Assembly: GCF_002941025.1 (NCBI RefSeq)
Contig: NZ_PTJS01000001.1
Span: 496,001 to 560,000, forward strand
DNA: 64,000 bases
Direction: 5' to 3'
Origin: Streptomyces sp. QL37
GTDB taxonomy: Bacteria; Actinomycetota; Actinomycetes; Streptomycetales; Streptomycetaceae
Shown: positions 1 through 9,065 of the stretch, in pieces
How positions within the stretch are numbered: position 1 is the first letter of the stretch
Layout of the letters: the number at the start of each line of letters is the position of its first letter
Program-made: the position numbers and the translations under genes
The notes under the pieces: model-generated
What the model was told of the DNA's origin: nothing
Databases searched by the model: none
The model's input: only the letters and a program-made list of their open reading frames with translations

Positions 1-1
1 G

Positions 2-673
2 CACGAACTGCGAGAGCTCGCGCGGAGCCGCTACCACGACACCCATCCGTTCAACGTGAGGATGCACGAAGGCGGGCTCAGTCCCGCCGAACTCCGCGCC
101 TGGGTCGCCAACCGCTTCCACTACCAGCGCAGCATCCCCGTGAAGGACGCGCTGATCCTCGCGAAGCTCCCCGAGCCGTCGATGCGGCGGTCCTGGTTGC
201 GCAGGATCCAGGACCACGACGGTCCCGCGGAGGGCGAAGGCGGCATCGAGCGCTGGCTGCGGCTCGGCGAGGCGGTCGGCCTCGACCGCGCCCAGATGGA
301 ATCGGGCGAGTCCGTCCTCCCCGGCGTGCGGCTCGCGGTCGACGGCTACGTCAACTTCTGCCGACTGAGCCCCGCGTTGGAGGCTGTGGCGTCCTCACTC
401 ACGGAGCTGTGCGCGCCGAACATCATGCTGACCCGTCTGGAGACCTTTCCGATCCACTATCCGTGGATCGAGGAACCGGGGCTCGCCTACTTCCGGAGCC
501 GGGTCCCACAAGGACGCCGCGACGGCGTGGAAGCGCTGACCTGGGTCACCGACTGGGCGCGGACCCGCTCCGAACAGCTCGCCGCCCTGTCGGCCCTCTC
601 CTTCAAGTGTGACGTCCTGTGGTCGTTGCTGGATGCCGTGGAGCACGGGAGCCGACCGGTGAGCTCGCGATGA
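2..673 (+). CDS. pqqC: Pyrroloquinoline-quinone synthase PqqC (5' end cut by window edge)
   Basis: PqqC carries out the last step of PQQ biosynthesis, the ring closure and eight-electron oxidation of the intermediate AHQQ, as a cofactor-free oxidase. The reading frame is open from base 2. The upstream codons give the family motif RYHDTHPFNVRMHEGGLS, so the GTG at 56 is not the real start and the gene begins before the window. The following part (NRFHYQRSIPVKDALILAK, then LTELCAPNIM and FPIHYPWI) is typical of the all-helical PqqC/TenA-like fold. The stop overlaps the pqqD start by four bases (ATGA), so the two are translationally coupled. The pqqA and pqqB genes are presumably upstream, outside the window. 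Identification is based on recognised family sequence. Confidence 0.95.
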   Translation, partial: HELRELARSRYHDTHPFNVRMHEGGLSPAELRAWVANRFHYQRSIPVKDALILAKLPEPSMRRSWLRRIQDHDGPAEGEGGIERWLRLGEAVGLDRAQMESGESVLPGVRLAVDGYVNFCRLSPALEAVASSLTELCAPNIMLTRLETFPIHYPWIEEPGLAYFRSRVPQGRRDGVEALTWVTDWARTRSEQLAALSALSFKCDVLWSLLDAVEHGSRPVSSR

Positions 674-942
674 CCGCCCACGACCCCGGCCACTGGTGCC
701 CGCGACCCGCACCCGCCGTGGTCCTGCGACACGACCGGGCGCGCGACAACCACGTACTGCTGATGCCGGAACGCGTCGTCGTGCTGACGGGGAGCGCCCC
801 TCACGTGATGGAGCTCTGTGACGGCACACGCACGGTCGCACAGATCACCGATGAACTCCGGGAACGCTTCCCCGGAGCCCCTGTGGACGCAGAAGTGGCT
901 TCGTTCGTGGAACGGATACGCAAGGAAGGCTGGATCCGGTGA
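670..942 (+). CDS. pqqD: PQQ biosynthesis peptide chaperone PqqD
   Basis: PqqD is the RiPP recognition element that binds the PqqA precursor peptide and presents it to the radical SAM enzyme PqqE. The 90-residue product has the usual size and the characteristic core LLMPERVVVLTGSAPHVMEL followed by a helical region ending in an IRKEGWIR-type C terminus. I chose the ATG at 670, which overlaps the pqqC stop (ATGA), over a longer frame opening at 619, because the longer form would add a non-homologous tail overlapping pqqC. Its own stop overlaps the GTG of pqqE. The three-gene order C-D-E is the common one. Confidence 0.94.
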   Translation: MTAHDPGHWCPRPAPAVVLRHDRARDNHVLLMPERVVVLTGSAPHVMELCDGTRTVAQITDELRERFPGAPVDAEVASFVERIRKEGWIR

Positions 943-2045
943 GCACGATCGCACCCCCGTGGGGCCTCCTGGCGGAACTGACACACGCCTGCCCGCTGCA
1001 CTGCGGTTACTGTTCCAACCCGCTGGAACTGGCGCGCCGGTCCAGCGAGCTGACGGCCGCTGACTGGGTGGACGTCTTTCGTCAGGCGGCGGATCTCGGC
1101 GTCCTGCAGACTCATCTCTCCGGAGGCGAACCGCTGCTCCGCAAGGACCTCGAAACCATCGTGACCGGTGCGGAGGACGCCGGCGTCTACACCCAGCTGG
1201 TCACAAGCGGTTCAGGGCTCACCGAGAACCGACTGCGGTCCCTGACCGGCGCGGGACTGCGCAGCGTGCAGCTCTCGGTCCAGCACGCAGACCCCGCCGC
1301 CTCGGACCGCATCGCGGGCAGCCGGGCGTTCGCCGCCAAGGAGACCGCGGCCGAACTCGTCAAGAAGGCCGGACTGCCCCTGGGCGTCAATGCCGTACTG
1401 CACCGGCACAATCTGGACGCGGTGGACGGCCTCGTGGAGCTCGCGCTGCGCTGGGGAGCGGACCGGATCGAGCTGGCCAACACCCAGTTCTACGGATGGG
1501 GCCTCCTCAACCGGGAGGCCCTGATGCCCGGCCGGGACCAGCTCGCCCGCGCGGTGGAGTCCGTGAGCAGATGGCGGGAGCGGCTCGACGGGAGCCTGGA
1601 GATCGTCTGGGTGGCACCGGACTACTTCGACGGAGTGGCCAAAGCCTGCATGGGCGGCTGGGGAGCCGTCTCCCTCACCGTGGCCCCGGACGGCACTGTG
1701 CTGCCCTGCCCCGCGGCAGCCACCCTCCCCGGACTCGACCCGGTCGACGTCAGGGACCACACCCTGCGCTGGATATGGGAGGAGTCCAAGGCGTTCAACC
1801 TCTATCGGGGAACGGACTGGATGCCCTCTCCGTGCCGGTCCTGCGAGCGACGCGACCAGGACTTCGGAGGCTGCCGGTGCCAGGCCTTCGCACTGACCGG
1901 CGAAGCCACCCGCACCGACCCGGCCTGCTCCCTCTCACCCGATCACGCGACACTGACGACGCTCGCCCGGCCGGCCACGGGTGACGTGGGAGACCTGATT
2001 CCACGCCGCCCCACCGTCCGGCCGGGCGAGACGTCACACAGGTGA
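939..2045 (+). CDS. pqqE: PqqA peptide cyclase PqqE (radical SAM/SPASM)
   Basis: PqqE is the radical SAM enzyme that forms the carbon-carbon bond between a Glu and a Tyr of the PqqA peptide, the first committed step to PQQ. The 368-residue protein has the CX3CX2C cluster motif near residue 18 (CPLHCGYC), a GGEP motif at about residue 63, and a C-terminal cysteine-rich SPASM region (CRSCERRDQDFGGCRCQAF) for auxiliary Fe-S clusters. It starts at GTG 939 inside the pqqD stop codon. Length and domain order are normal. The next gene is on the opposite strand, so the PQQ operon ends here. Confidence 0.96.
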   Translation: MSTIAPPWGLLAELTHACPLHCGYCSNPLELARRSSELTAADWVDVFRQAADLGVLQTHLSGGEPLLRKDLETIVTGAEDAGVYTQLVTSGSGLTENRLRSLTGAGLRSVQLSVQHADPAASDRIAGSRAFAAKETAAELVKKAGLPLGVNAVLHRHNLDAVDGLVELALRWGADRIELANTQFYGWGLLNREALMPGRDQLARAVESVSRWRERLDGSLEIVWVAPDYFDGVAKACMGGWGAVSLTVAPDGTVLPCPAAATLPGLDPVDVRDHTLRWIWEESKAFNLYRGTDWMPSPCRSCERRDQDFGGCRCQAFALTGEATRTDPACSLSPDHATLTTLARPATGDVGDLIPRRPTVRPGETSHR

Positions 2046-2086
2046 CATCGACGTCGGCCACGGCCGGCGGGCACCGTGGCGGGGCA

Positions 2087-3208
2087 TCAACCGCCGGCGA
2101 GTACCGGCCAGATCTTCGGGTCCTCGAAGTTGAGCGCCCACAGGGCGGTGTTGGTCACGCCGTGCTTGCGCAGCACCGGCAGGTGGGCGGCGATCCCCCG
2201 TGCGTCCTGGTACCAGACCTCGCGGGACTCGCTGCCGTCGCGGTAGGTGAAGTACGGGGTGCCTGAGACCTCGTCGAACCGGTAGGGGGCACCCTGCCGG
2301 GCGCGCAGCGCTTCCGCCTCCTTCCAGGTGACGTGCTTGGTGGCGGCCGTGCTCGCACTGTCCGCGGGCCAGTCCCAGCCGTACGCGGGAAGGCCCATCT
2401 CCAGTTTCGCGGGCGGTACGAGTGCGGTGGCGCGGGTCAGGATGTCGTCGTACCAGCGGGTGTCCGCGAGCGGCCCGGGGTCACCGCCCGACCAGTGCAG
2501 GTTGTAGCCCATGATCCGGATACGGTCGGCGACACGCCCGAGGGCCGCGTAGTCCCAGATACGGCCGGTCGTGGCCGTCTTCGGGAAGACCGTCATCACG
2601 CACTGCTTGCCCAGGGTGTGCAGGCGTCGGCAGAGGTCGGTGGCCAGGGCGGTGAAGCCGTCGCGCACCGAGGCGTAGGTGGCGTCGCCGGTGGCGGCGA
2701 TGGATTCGTAGTCGAGGTCGAGGCCGTCGTAGTCGCGGGTGGCGACGGTGCGCATCAGCGCGTCGACGTGCTCTGTGCGCCGGGCGGGGCTGGTGAGGAT
2801 CGCCGCCAGGGCACCGGACTTCATGGTCTCCATGACCGTGGGGACGACCTTGGTCCCGGCCCGGTGCAGTCCGTCGATGATGCGGCTCTCGCCCGCACCC
2901 GGGTGCGGGTCGATCCGGCCGGCCGAGACTGCTTCGTACCAGAACGGGCTGACGGTGTGCAGCTGGCCGGCGTGGCGCAGGGCGTCCTGGTAGGCGCCCT
3001 CCTGGTCCCAGTAGGGCAGCCACGCCGACACGGTCCTCGGGGCGGGTGCGGAGGGGCGGACGGACGGACCTGACGCGGTGGCAGGTGCCGGGGGCGGGTC
3101 CGGGAGCGGGGCTGACGCCGCACCAGCGGCCGTGGGCAGCACCGTGGCTGCGAGGAGTCCGGCGACCGTGACGGCGCGGGTCAGCCGGACGGCGAAGGGG
3201 GTGATCAT
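2087..3208 (-). CDS. Secreted glycoside hydrolase family 18-like protein
   Basis: The 373-residue product has a signal peptide (residues about 1-32, ending near AAGAASA), a proline/alanine-rich linker, and a GH18-type TIM barrel. The catalytic-region motif DGLDLDYE lies at about residue 160 with the proton-donor Glu present. Related motifs such as MGYNLHW and the late ALWALNFED resemble spore-germination YaaH/chitinase-like proteins, so the substrate is likely a GlcNAc-containing polymer such as peptidoglycan or chitin. The ATG at 3208 is preferred over the upstream frame opening at 3247 because it places the signal peptide at the N terminus. It is divergent from the PemK-like gene. The substrate is not determined by sequence. 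Confidence 0.85.
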   Translation of the reverse strand: MITPFAVRLTRAVTVAGLLAATVLPTAAGAASAPLPDPPPAPATASGPSVRPSAPAPRTVSAWLPYWDQEGAYQDALRHAGQLHTVSPFWYEAVSAGRIDPHPGAGESRIIDGLHRAGTKVVPTVMETMKSGALAAILTSPARRTEHVDALMRTVATRDYDGLDLDYESIAATGDATYASVRDGFTALATDLCRRLHTLGKQCVMTVFPKTATTGRIWDYAALGRVADRIRIMGYNLHWSGGDPGPLADTRWYDDILTRATALVPPAKLEMGLPAYGWDWPADSASTAATKHVTWKEAEALRARQGAPYRFDEVSGTPYFTYRDGSESREVWYQDARGIAAHLPVLRKHGVTNTALWALNFEDPKIWPVLAGG

Positions 3209-3279
3209 GAGGTCGAGCCTGCGGCCCGTTTCGCCGACCCGCTCCACGGACTGGGCCGTACAGGTTCTACGGTGTTGCG

Positions 3280-3747
3280 ATGACGTTCCAGCACATCAAC
3301 CACAGCAGCGACAGCACGACCGACTTCCCCGGCCGCAGCGGCCCGGCCGCCACCACGGAGGCCGAGCCACGCGATGCGGGGCCGGTCCGCACGTCGTACG
3401 CCCCCGATCGCGACGGTGATCCCGACCCCGGCGAGATCGTCTGGACCTGGGTGCCGTTCGAGGAGAACGACGGGCGCGGCAAGGACCGGCCGGTTCTCGT
3501 CGTGGCCCGGGAGGAGCGGGGGACGCTTCTCGCCGTGCAGTTGTCCAGCAAGCAGCACGACGGGGACCACGAGTGGGTCTCCCTGGGAGCAGGGCCGTGG
3601 GACAGCTCGGGACGGGCCTCCTGGGTGGATCTGGACCGGGTCCTGCGGGTGCACGAGGACGGGATGCGGCGCGAGGCCTGTGAGCTGGACCGGGGAAGGT
3701 ACGACCTGGTGGTGGGGCGGCTGCGGGAGCGCTACGGCTGGAGCTGA
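3280..3747 (+). CDS. PemK/MazF-family protein without a visible antitoxin
   Basis: The C-terminal 110 residues of this 155-residue protein match the PemK/MazF fold: PGEIVWTWVPFEE, then KDRPVLVV, a core strand LLAVQLSSK, and WVDLDRVLRV. In the family this fold is a sequence-specific endoribonuclease. About 45 poorly conserved residues precede it. No small antitoxin gene lies next to it, so it may be a solitary domain protein rather than a working toxin-antitoxin pair. A TACGGT -10 element ends six bases before the ATG, which suggests a leaderless transcript. Its 3' end overlaps the convergent macrodomain gene by 16 bases. Confidence 0.75.
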   Translation: MTFQHINHSSDSTTDFPGRSGPAATTEAEPRDAGPVRTSYAPDRDGDPDPGEIVWTWVPFEENDGRGKDRPVLVVAREERGTLLAVQLSSKQHDGDHEWVSLGAGPWDSSGRASWVDLDRVLRVHEDGMRREACELDRGRYDLVVGRLRERYGWS

Positions 3748-4568
3748 CGGCCGAACGCGCGGGTGAAGGCCGCCCGGACGGCGGAGTCGGGGTCGCGGTC
3801 CGGGACGCCGAACACGATCTGCTCGAAGTGGCCGGCGAACCGCCCGCCGTCGGTGAGCAGGGCACGGAACGCCGCGGCCACCCCGGCCGGGTCGTTCATG
3901 AAGACGCCGCAGCCCCACGCCCCCAGGACCAGGCGTCGGTACCCGCGGACGGCGGCGACTTCGAGCACTCGTTCGGCACGACTCGCCAGCACCGCGGGGA
4001 TGCGAGGGACCTGGTCCGGTTCCCTGCTGCGGATCACTCCGGCGTTGGGCGCGGGCGAGGTGAGGAACCCGGCGGAGTACGGCGTGTCCAGCAGCCTTCC
4101 CCGGTCGTCACGGAAGACCGGTACGCCGGGTGAGTGAATGACCCGGTCGGTGTAGAAGGCGCTGCGTTCGGCGCGGTGGTGCGCGTAGAACTCAGGGGTC
4201 CGCAGCAGCGTGGCGTAGAGCGCGGAGCCCCGGCAGAGGGACTCCTCCTGGGCCTGCGCGCCGTTCAGATAGCCGCCGCCGGGGTTGCGGGCGGAGGCGT
4301 AGTTGAGCACCGCCACCTTGGCCGCCGCCTCGTCCGTCATCCGGCGTGCCGCCTGCAGGCTCGTCTCGGCGGTCACCTCGACGACCGGGCTGCGATCGGT
4401 GTCCAGGACGGCCACGTGGACCGGCTCGGGCCCGTAGAGCCTGGTGCCGGAGAGCGCGGCGGCCAGAGCACGCTCGATCGTCACCTCGCGCCCCTCGGGC
4501 GTGCGGTACCGACCCGCCAGGACGATGGACTCGGTCTCTCGCGCGATGCCGCGCAGTCGTGCGCTCAT
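3732..4568 (-). CDS. TIGR02452-family macrodomain-like protein (poly(ADP-ribose) glycohydrolase-like)
   Basis: The 278-residue product matches the microbial PARG-like/TIGR02452 family. The key stretch is at about residues 80-110: KVAVLNYASARNPGGGYLNG followed by AQEESLCR, where the GGG-x(6-8)-QEE pattern is the ADP-ribose-binding and catalytic signature. Later motifs LVLGAWGCGVFMNDP and the C-terminal VFGVPD fit the family. The predicted role is removal or binding of ADP-ribose; this is inferred from the family. The ATG at 4568 is chosen because the upstream extension to 4742 overlaps the egtA promoter and shows no homology. It is divergent from egtA by 147 bases. Confidence 0.85.
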   Translation of the reverse strand: MSARLRGIARETESIVLAGRYRTPEGREVTIERALAAALSGTRLYGPEPVHVAVLDTDRSPVVEVTAETSLQAARRMTDEAAAKVAVLNYASARNPGGGYLNGAQAQEESLCRGSALYATLLRTPEFYAHHRAERSAFYTDRVIHSPGVPVFRDDRGRLLDTPYSAGFLTSPAPNAGVIRSREPDQVPRIPAVLASRAERVLEVAAVRGYRRLVLGAWGCGVFMNDPAGVAAAFRALLTDGGRFAGHFEQIVFGVPDRDPDSAVRAAFTRAFGRQLQP

Positions 4569-4715
4569 GGGCGCGCCCCCGTGTGGTGCATACGGGGCAT
4601 GCTGGGTGCCGTGGCGGCATGGACGCAACCGGTTTTCCGCCCCAGAGGGGCACCCTTGTGCGAACTCCCGGTAAGGGTTTGGGTGGGAAGCAAGCACCCG
4701 AAGAGGAGGCCCAGC

Positions 4716-6014
4716 ATGCCCCCGGACACTCTCGGCCAGCACGGCCCGCCCGTCGGCGCGGCGCCGCTCGGCGAGGAAGAAGCGGAGGATCTACTCCGCG
4801 GCATATGTTTCAAGACGGGACCGCCCCGGACGGTCGGTGTGGAGCTGGAATGGCTCATTCACGACCGTGAACATCCCGAGGTCGCCGTCTCCCACGACCG
4901 CCTCCGCGCCGCGGCCGACGCCGTGCGCGCGACCCCGCTGGACGCTGCCCTGACCTTCGAACCCGGCGGTCAGCTGGAGCTCAGCTCCCAGCCGGCGGGC
5001 TCCCTGATGGCCTGCGTCGACGCCACGGCCGCCGATCTGGTCTCCGTGCGCGACACTCTCGGCCGAGCCGGGCTTACCTTGGCCGGCATGGGCGTGGACC
5101 CGTGGCACCCACCGCGCCGTCTGCTTCAGGAGCCGCGGTACGACGCCATGGAAACCGCGCTCGACCGGTCGGGGTCCGCGGGCCGCGCCATGATGTGCAC
5201 CTCCGCTTCCGTCCAGGTCTGCCTGGACGCCGGTGAGGAGGAGCCGGGCCCACTGGGCTACGGGCGGCGCTGGCAGCTCGGGAACCTGCTGGGGGCTGTG
5301 CTGGTCGCCGCCTTCGCCAATTCGCCGTTCCGGCAGGGCAGGCGCACCGGCTGGCAGTCGACCAGGCAGGCGCTGTGGGCCGGCCTCGATCCGGCCAGGA
5401 CGCTCGCGCCGCAGAGCCGGCTCGCGCCCAGGGAGGCCTGGGCCGAACATGTGCTCGCCACACCGGTGATGTGTGTCCGGAGCGACGACGGACCCTGGGC
5501 CGTGCCGCACGGACTGACGTTCCGGGACTGGATCCGCGGCGGTGGGCCGAGGCCGCCGGTGCGGGCCGATCTCGACTATCACCTCACCACGCTGTTCCCG
5601 CCGGTGCGCCCGCGCGGGCACCTGGAACTGCGCATGATCGACGCCCAGTCCGGCACCGACGGCTGGCTCGTACCCCTTGCCGTCACCACCGCTCTCTTCG
5701 ACGACCCGGAGGCAGCAGAGACCGTGTACCGCACCGTGAAACCTCTGGCCGAGACCGCGGGCCTGCCGGCCGCCCCCCGCAATCCGCTCTGGACCGCCGC
5801 CGCTCGCGAGGGGCTCGGGGATCCGGAGCTGGCGGTGGCGGCCGCGGCCTGCTTCGCGGCGGCGCTGGAGGCGCTGCCCAGGATCGGGGCGAGTGACCAC
5901 GTCCTCGGGACGGTCGCCGCCTTCCACGACCGCTATGTGGCCCGGGGCCGATGTCCGGCCGACGATTTTCCCGACCCGGCGCAGGCGCCGTACGGAAAGG
6001 GCTTGGTCCGATGA
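4716..6014 (+). CDS. egtA: Ergothioneine biosynthesis glutamate-cysteine ligase EgtA
   Basis: EgtA makes gamma-glutamylcysteine, the sulfur donor for ergothioneine in actinobacteria. The 432-residue protein has the GCS2-like signature TVGVELEWLI near residue 35 and later LDYHLTTLFPPVRPRGHLELRMIDAQ, typical of the EgtA branch of the glutamate-cysteine ligase family. The start is ATG 4716, preceded by a strong AAGAGGAGG ribosome binding site at 4701-4709; the open frame extends to 4134 but that part is the antisense of the macrodomain gene. The stop overlaps the egtB start (ATGA). It is the first gene of an egtABCD operon. Confidence 0.95.
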   Translation: MPPDTLGQHGPPVGAAPLGEEEAEDLLRGICFKTGPPRTVGVELEWLIHDREHPEVAVSHDRLRAAADAVRATPLDAALTFEPGGQLELSSQPAGSLMACVDATAADLVSVRDTLGRAGLTLAGMGVDPWHPPRRLLQEPRYDAMETALDRSGSAGRAMMCTSASVQVCLDAGEEEPGPLGYGRRWQLGNLLGAVLVAAFANSPFRQGRRTGWQSTRQALWAGLDPARTLAPQSRLAPREAWAEHVLATPVMCVRSDDGPWAVPHGLTFRDWIRGGGPRPPVRADLDYHLTTLFPPVRPRGHLELRMIDAQSGTDGWLVPLAVTTALFDDPEAAETVYRTVKPLAETAGLPAAPRNPLWTAAAREGLGDPELAVAAAACFAAALEALPRIGASDHVLGTVAAFHDRYVARGRCPADDFPDPAQAPYGKGLVR

Positions 6015-7351
6015 CCGACACCTCCGCTCCGCGCACCGGCCAGGAGTTCGACCCGGAGTCGCTGCGCGAGCGTGCCCTGGCGGCGCTCCTCGCCGCCCGC
6101 GAGCGCACCGCTCTCCTCACCGACAGCGTCGACGACCACGAGCTCACCGCTCAGCACTCCCCCCTGATGTCGCCGCTGGTCTGGGACCTGGCGCACATCG
6201 GCAACCAGGAGGAGCTGTGGCTGCTGCGGGCCGTCGGCGGCCGTGAGGCGATGCGCCCCGAGATCGACGGTCTGTACGACGCCTTCGAGCACTCCCGGGC
6301 CAGCAGGCCCTCCCTGCCCCTGCTGGCACCGGCGGAGGCACGGACGTACGCGGCGGATGTGCGGGGCAGGGCCCTGGACATCCTCGGCGGCGCTCCTCTG
6401 CACGCCGGGGGGCGCCCGCTGGAGCAGGCGGGATTCGCCTTCGGCATGGTCGCCCAGCACGAACAGCAGCACGACGAGACGATGCTGATCACCCATCAGC
6501 TCCGCTCGGGCCCGGCGGTGCTCGATGCTCCGGAGCCCCCGGAGCCCACCGGCGCCGTCACACTGCCGTCGGAGGTCCTGGTCCCTGGAGGCCCCTTCAC
6601 CATGGGGACCTCCACCGAGCCGTGGGCTCTGGACAACGAACGGCCCGCGCACCGGCGCGAGGTGGCGGCCTTCCACATCGACACCGCGCCGGTCACCTGC
6701 GGCGCGTACCGGCGCTTCATCGAGGACGGCGGCTACACCGACGAGCGCTGGTGGGCGCCCGAGGGCTGGGCGATGGTCCGCGAACACGGCCTGACCGCAC
6801 CTCTGTTCTGGCACCGGGACGCGGGCCAGTGGCTGCGCCGGCGCTTCGGGGTGACCGAGCCCGTGCAGGCGGACGAGCCGGTGCTCCATGTCAGCTGGTA
6901 CGAGGCGGACGCGTACGCCCGCTGGGCGGGCCGTCGCCTGCCGACCGAGCCGGAGTGGGAGAAGGCCGCCCGTCACGACCCCGCCTCGGGGCGTTCGCTG
7001 CGCTATCCCTGGGGCGACGAGGACCCGACACCCGAGCGGGCCAATCTGGGCCAGCGCCATCTCCGTCCTGCCGCGGCCGGTGCCTATGCGGCCGGCCGGG
7101 CCCCGTCGGGCGCGGGCCAGCTGATCGGGGACGTGTGGGAGTGGACGTCGAGCGACTTCCTGCCCTACCCCGGCTTCGTCGCGTTCCCGTACCGCGAGTA
7201 CTCGGAGGTGTTCTTCGGCCCCGGGCACAAGGTGCTGCGCGGCGGCTCGTTCGCCGTGGATCCGGTGGCGTGCCGGGGCACCTTCCGCAACTGGGACCTC
7301 CCCGTCCGGCGCCAGATCTTCTCCGGGTTCCGCACGGCGAGGGATGCCTGA
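6011..7351 (+). CDS. egtB: Ergothioneine sulfoxide synthase EgtB
   Basis: EgtB is a non-heme iron enzyme that joins hercynine and gamma-glutamylcysteine with oxygen to give the sulfoxide. The 446-residue protein has an N-terminal DinB-like domain with the iron ligands in HX3HXE (HEQQHDE, about residue 156) plus an earlier conserved His, then a C-terminal formylglycine-generating-enzyme-type domain (from the VLVPGGPFTMGT motif to the late KVLRGGSF motif and C-terminal SGFRTARDA). The start ATG 6011 overlaps the egtA stop, and its stop shares a base with the egtC ATG. Length is normal for actinobacterial EgtB. Confidence 0.96.
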   Translation: MTDTSAPRTGQEFDPESLRERALAALLAARERTALLTDSVDDHELTAQHSPLMSPLVWDLAHIGNQEELWLLRAVGGREAMRPEIDGLYDAFEHSRASRPSLPLLAPAEARTYAADVRGRALDILGGAPLHAGGRPLEQAGFAFGMVAQHEQQHDETMLITHQLRSGPAVLDAPEPPEPTGAVTLPSEVLVPGGPFTMGTSTEPWALDNERPAHRREVAAFHIDTAPVTCGAYRRFIEDGGYTDERWWAPEGWAMVREHGLTAPLFWHRDAGQWLRRRFGVTEPVQADEPVLHVSWYEADAYARWAGRRLPTEPEWEKAARHDPASGRSLRYPWGDEDPTPERANLGQRHLRPAAAGAYAAGRAPSGAGQLIGDVWEWTSSDFLPYPGFVAFPYREYSEVFFGPGHKVLRGGSFAVDPVACRGTFRNWDLPVRRQIFSGFRTARDA

Positions 7352-8106
7352 TGTGCCGTCATATCGCCTACCTGGGGCCGCCAGTGGCGCTGGGAGACGT
7401 GCTGGTCTCCCCCGCTCACGGGCTCGTGCGCCAGTCCTGGGAGCCACGACGTCAGCGCCACGGCACGGTCAACGCCGACGGGTTCGGGGTCGGCTGGTAC
7501 GCGGAGGGGGATCCCGTGCCCGGCCGCTACCGCCGCACCGGGCCCGTCTGGGGCGACGAGACCTTCGCCGATCTGGCCCGCGTGGTGCGCAGCACGGCGC
7601 TGCTCGCCGCGGTCCGTGACGCGACGTTCGCCGGGGCGGACGGCGAGGCCGCCGCCGCGCCCTTCGCCGAGGGTCGCCTGCTGTTCAGCCATAACGGCGC
7701 CGTACGGGGCTGGCCGGGCTCCCTGGCGGCGCTCGCCGGGGACCTGCCCCCCGAGAGGCTGCTCGCCCTCGCGGCGCGGAGCGACTCGGCGCTGATCTGG
7801 GCCCTGGTGCTCCACCGGGCGGCGCAGGGTGACGAGATAGCCCGGGCGGTCGCCGACACGGTCCGGGATGTCGGCGCGGCCGCCCCCGGTTCACGCCTCA
7901 ATCTGCTGCTCACCGACGGTTCCACCATCGTGGCGACCACCTGGGGCGACTCTCTCTGGTATCTCCACGAAGCGGGCCGCCGCACGGTGGTGGCCTCCGA
8001 GCCGTACGACGACGATCCGTACTGGCGCGAGGTCCCGGACCGCACCCTGCTGGCCGCCACGCGCACCGATGTCCTGCTGACCCCGCTCAAGGAGCCCACC
8101 GCGTGA
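7351..8106 (+). CDS. egtC: Ergothioneine biosynthesis amidohydrolase EgtC
   Basis: EgtC removes the gamma-glutamyl group from the EgtB product. The 251-residue protein begins MCRHIAYLGPP, so after Met removal the N-terminal Cys is the class II glutamine-amidotransferase nucleophile. The NADGFGVGWY and LLFSHNGAVRGW motifs are the expected N-terminal nucleophile hydrolase signatures. It starts at ATG 7351 (TGATG overlap with egtB) and ends in a GTGA overlap with egtD, so all four genes are coupled. An egtE (C-S lyase) gene is not present here. Confidence 0.95.
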   Translation: MCRHIAYLGPPVALGDVLVSPAHGLVRQSWEPRRQRHGTVNADGFGVGWYAEGDPVPGRYRRTGPVWGDETFADLARVVRSTALLAAVRDATFAGADGEAAAAPFAEGRLLFSHNGAVRGWPGSLAALAGDLPPERLLALAARSDSALIWALVLHRAAQGDEIARAVADTVRDVGAAAPGSRLNLLLTDGSTIVATTWGDSLWYLHEAGRRTVVASEPYDDDPYWREVPDRTLLAATRTDVLLTPLKEPTA

Positions 8107-9065
8107 GTCCCTTCCTGCTGACCCGCACCCTGCCTGCGGACGCGACGGACGCGGCGCTGCGCGCCGATGTGCTGAACGGTCTGACGCGGCAGCCGAAGAC
8201 GCTGCCGCCCAAGTGGTTCTACGACGCGCGCGGCAGTGACCTGTTCGAAGAGATCACCCGGCTGGACGAGTACTACCCGACGCGTGCGGAACGGGAGATC
8301 CTGATCGCCCGTGCCGGGGAGATCGCCGCGGCGTCCGGGGCGCGGACCCTGATCGAGCTGGGGTCGGGCTCCTCGGAGAAGACGAGGCACCTGCTCGACG
8401 CGCTGCCGGCGCTGCACACGTATGTGCCGGTCGATGTCAGTGAGAGCGCCCTCTCGGGCGCGGCCGAAGCCCTGCTGGCCGAACGTCCCGGGCTGTCCGT
8501 GCACGCGCTCGTCGCCGACTTCACACACGATCTGGAACTGCCGGAGAGCCCCGGCCCCCGGCTCGTGGTGTTCCTCGGCGGAACACTCGGCAATCTGCTC
8601 CCTGAGGAGCGCGCGGAGTTCCTCCGGTCCGTGCGTGCGCGGCTCGCTCCCGGGGACGGGCTGCTGCTCGGCACGGACCTGGTCAAGGACGAGGCGACCC
8701 TCGTCTCGGCGTACGACGACGCGGCCGGGGTGACGGCCGCGTTCAACAAGAATGTGCTGGCCGTGGTGAACCGTGAGCTGGGGGCGGACTTCCCGCCCGA
8801 CGACTTCACTCATGTGGCCCTCTGGGACCCGGACCACGAGTGGATCGAGATGCGGTTGCGCGCCCGCCGGGCGCTGACGGTCAAGATCCGGGAGCTGGAT
8901 CTCGTGGTGCAGTTCGAGGAGGGCGAGGAACTGCGCACCGAGATCTCGGCGAAGTTCCGTGAGGAGAAGGTGCGGGACGAGCTGGCCGCGGCGGGACTGC
9001 GGCTGGATCAGTGGTGGACGGACACCGCGGGCAGGTTCGCGCTGTCGCTGGCCACCGCGGACTGA
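8103..9065 (+). CDS. egtD: L-histidine N(alpha)-methyltransferase EgtD
   Basis: EgtD trimethylates histidine to hercynine, the first dedicated step of the pathway. The 320-residue protein has the family N terminus (KTLPPKWFYDARGSDLFEEI), the SAM-binding ELGSGSSEKTRHLLDAL motif at about residue 85, VPVDVSESAL, and the HVALWDPDHEWIEMRL region involved in histidine binding. It starts at GTG 8103 inside the egtC stop. The 3' end overlaps the convergent acyltransferase frame by 58 bases, which is long but both frames are otherwise well supported. Confidence 0.96.
   Translation: MSPFLLTRTLPADATDAALRADVLNGLTRQPKTLPPKWFYDARGSDLFEEITRLDEYYPTRAEREILIARAGEIAAASGARTLIELGSGSSEKTRHLLDALPALHTYVPVDVSESALSGAAEALLAERPGLSVHALVADFTHDLELPESPGPRLVVFLGGTLGNLLPEERAEFLRSVRARLAPGDGLLLGTDLVKDEATLVSAYDDAAGVTAAFNKNVLAVVNRELGADFPPDDFTHVALWDPDHEWIEMRLRARRALTVKIRELDLVVQFEEGEELRTEISAKFREEKVRDELAAAGLRLDQWWTDTAGRFALSLATAD

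Noticed and set aside
4134..4715. Long upstream extension of the egtA reading frame
   Set aside because: It is the antisense of the macrodomain gene. EgtA similarity and a strong ribosome binding site begin at 4716.
9008..9065. 58-base overlap of egtD and the OlsA-like gene as a possible frameshift
   Set aside because: Both ends match family lengths and neither frame shows a break, so a true convergent overlap is the simpler reading.
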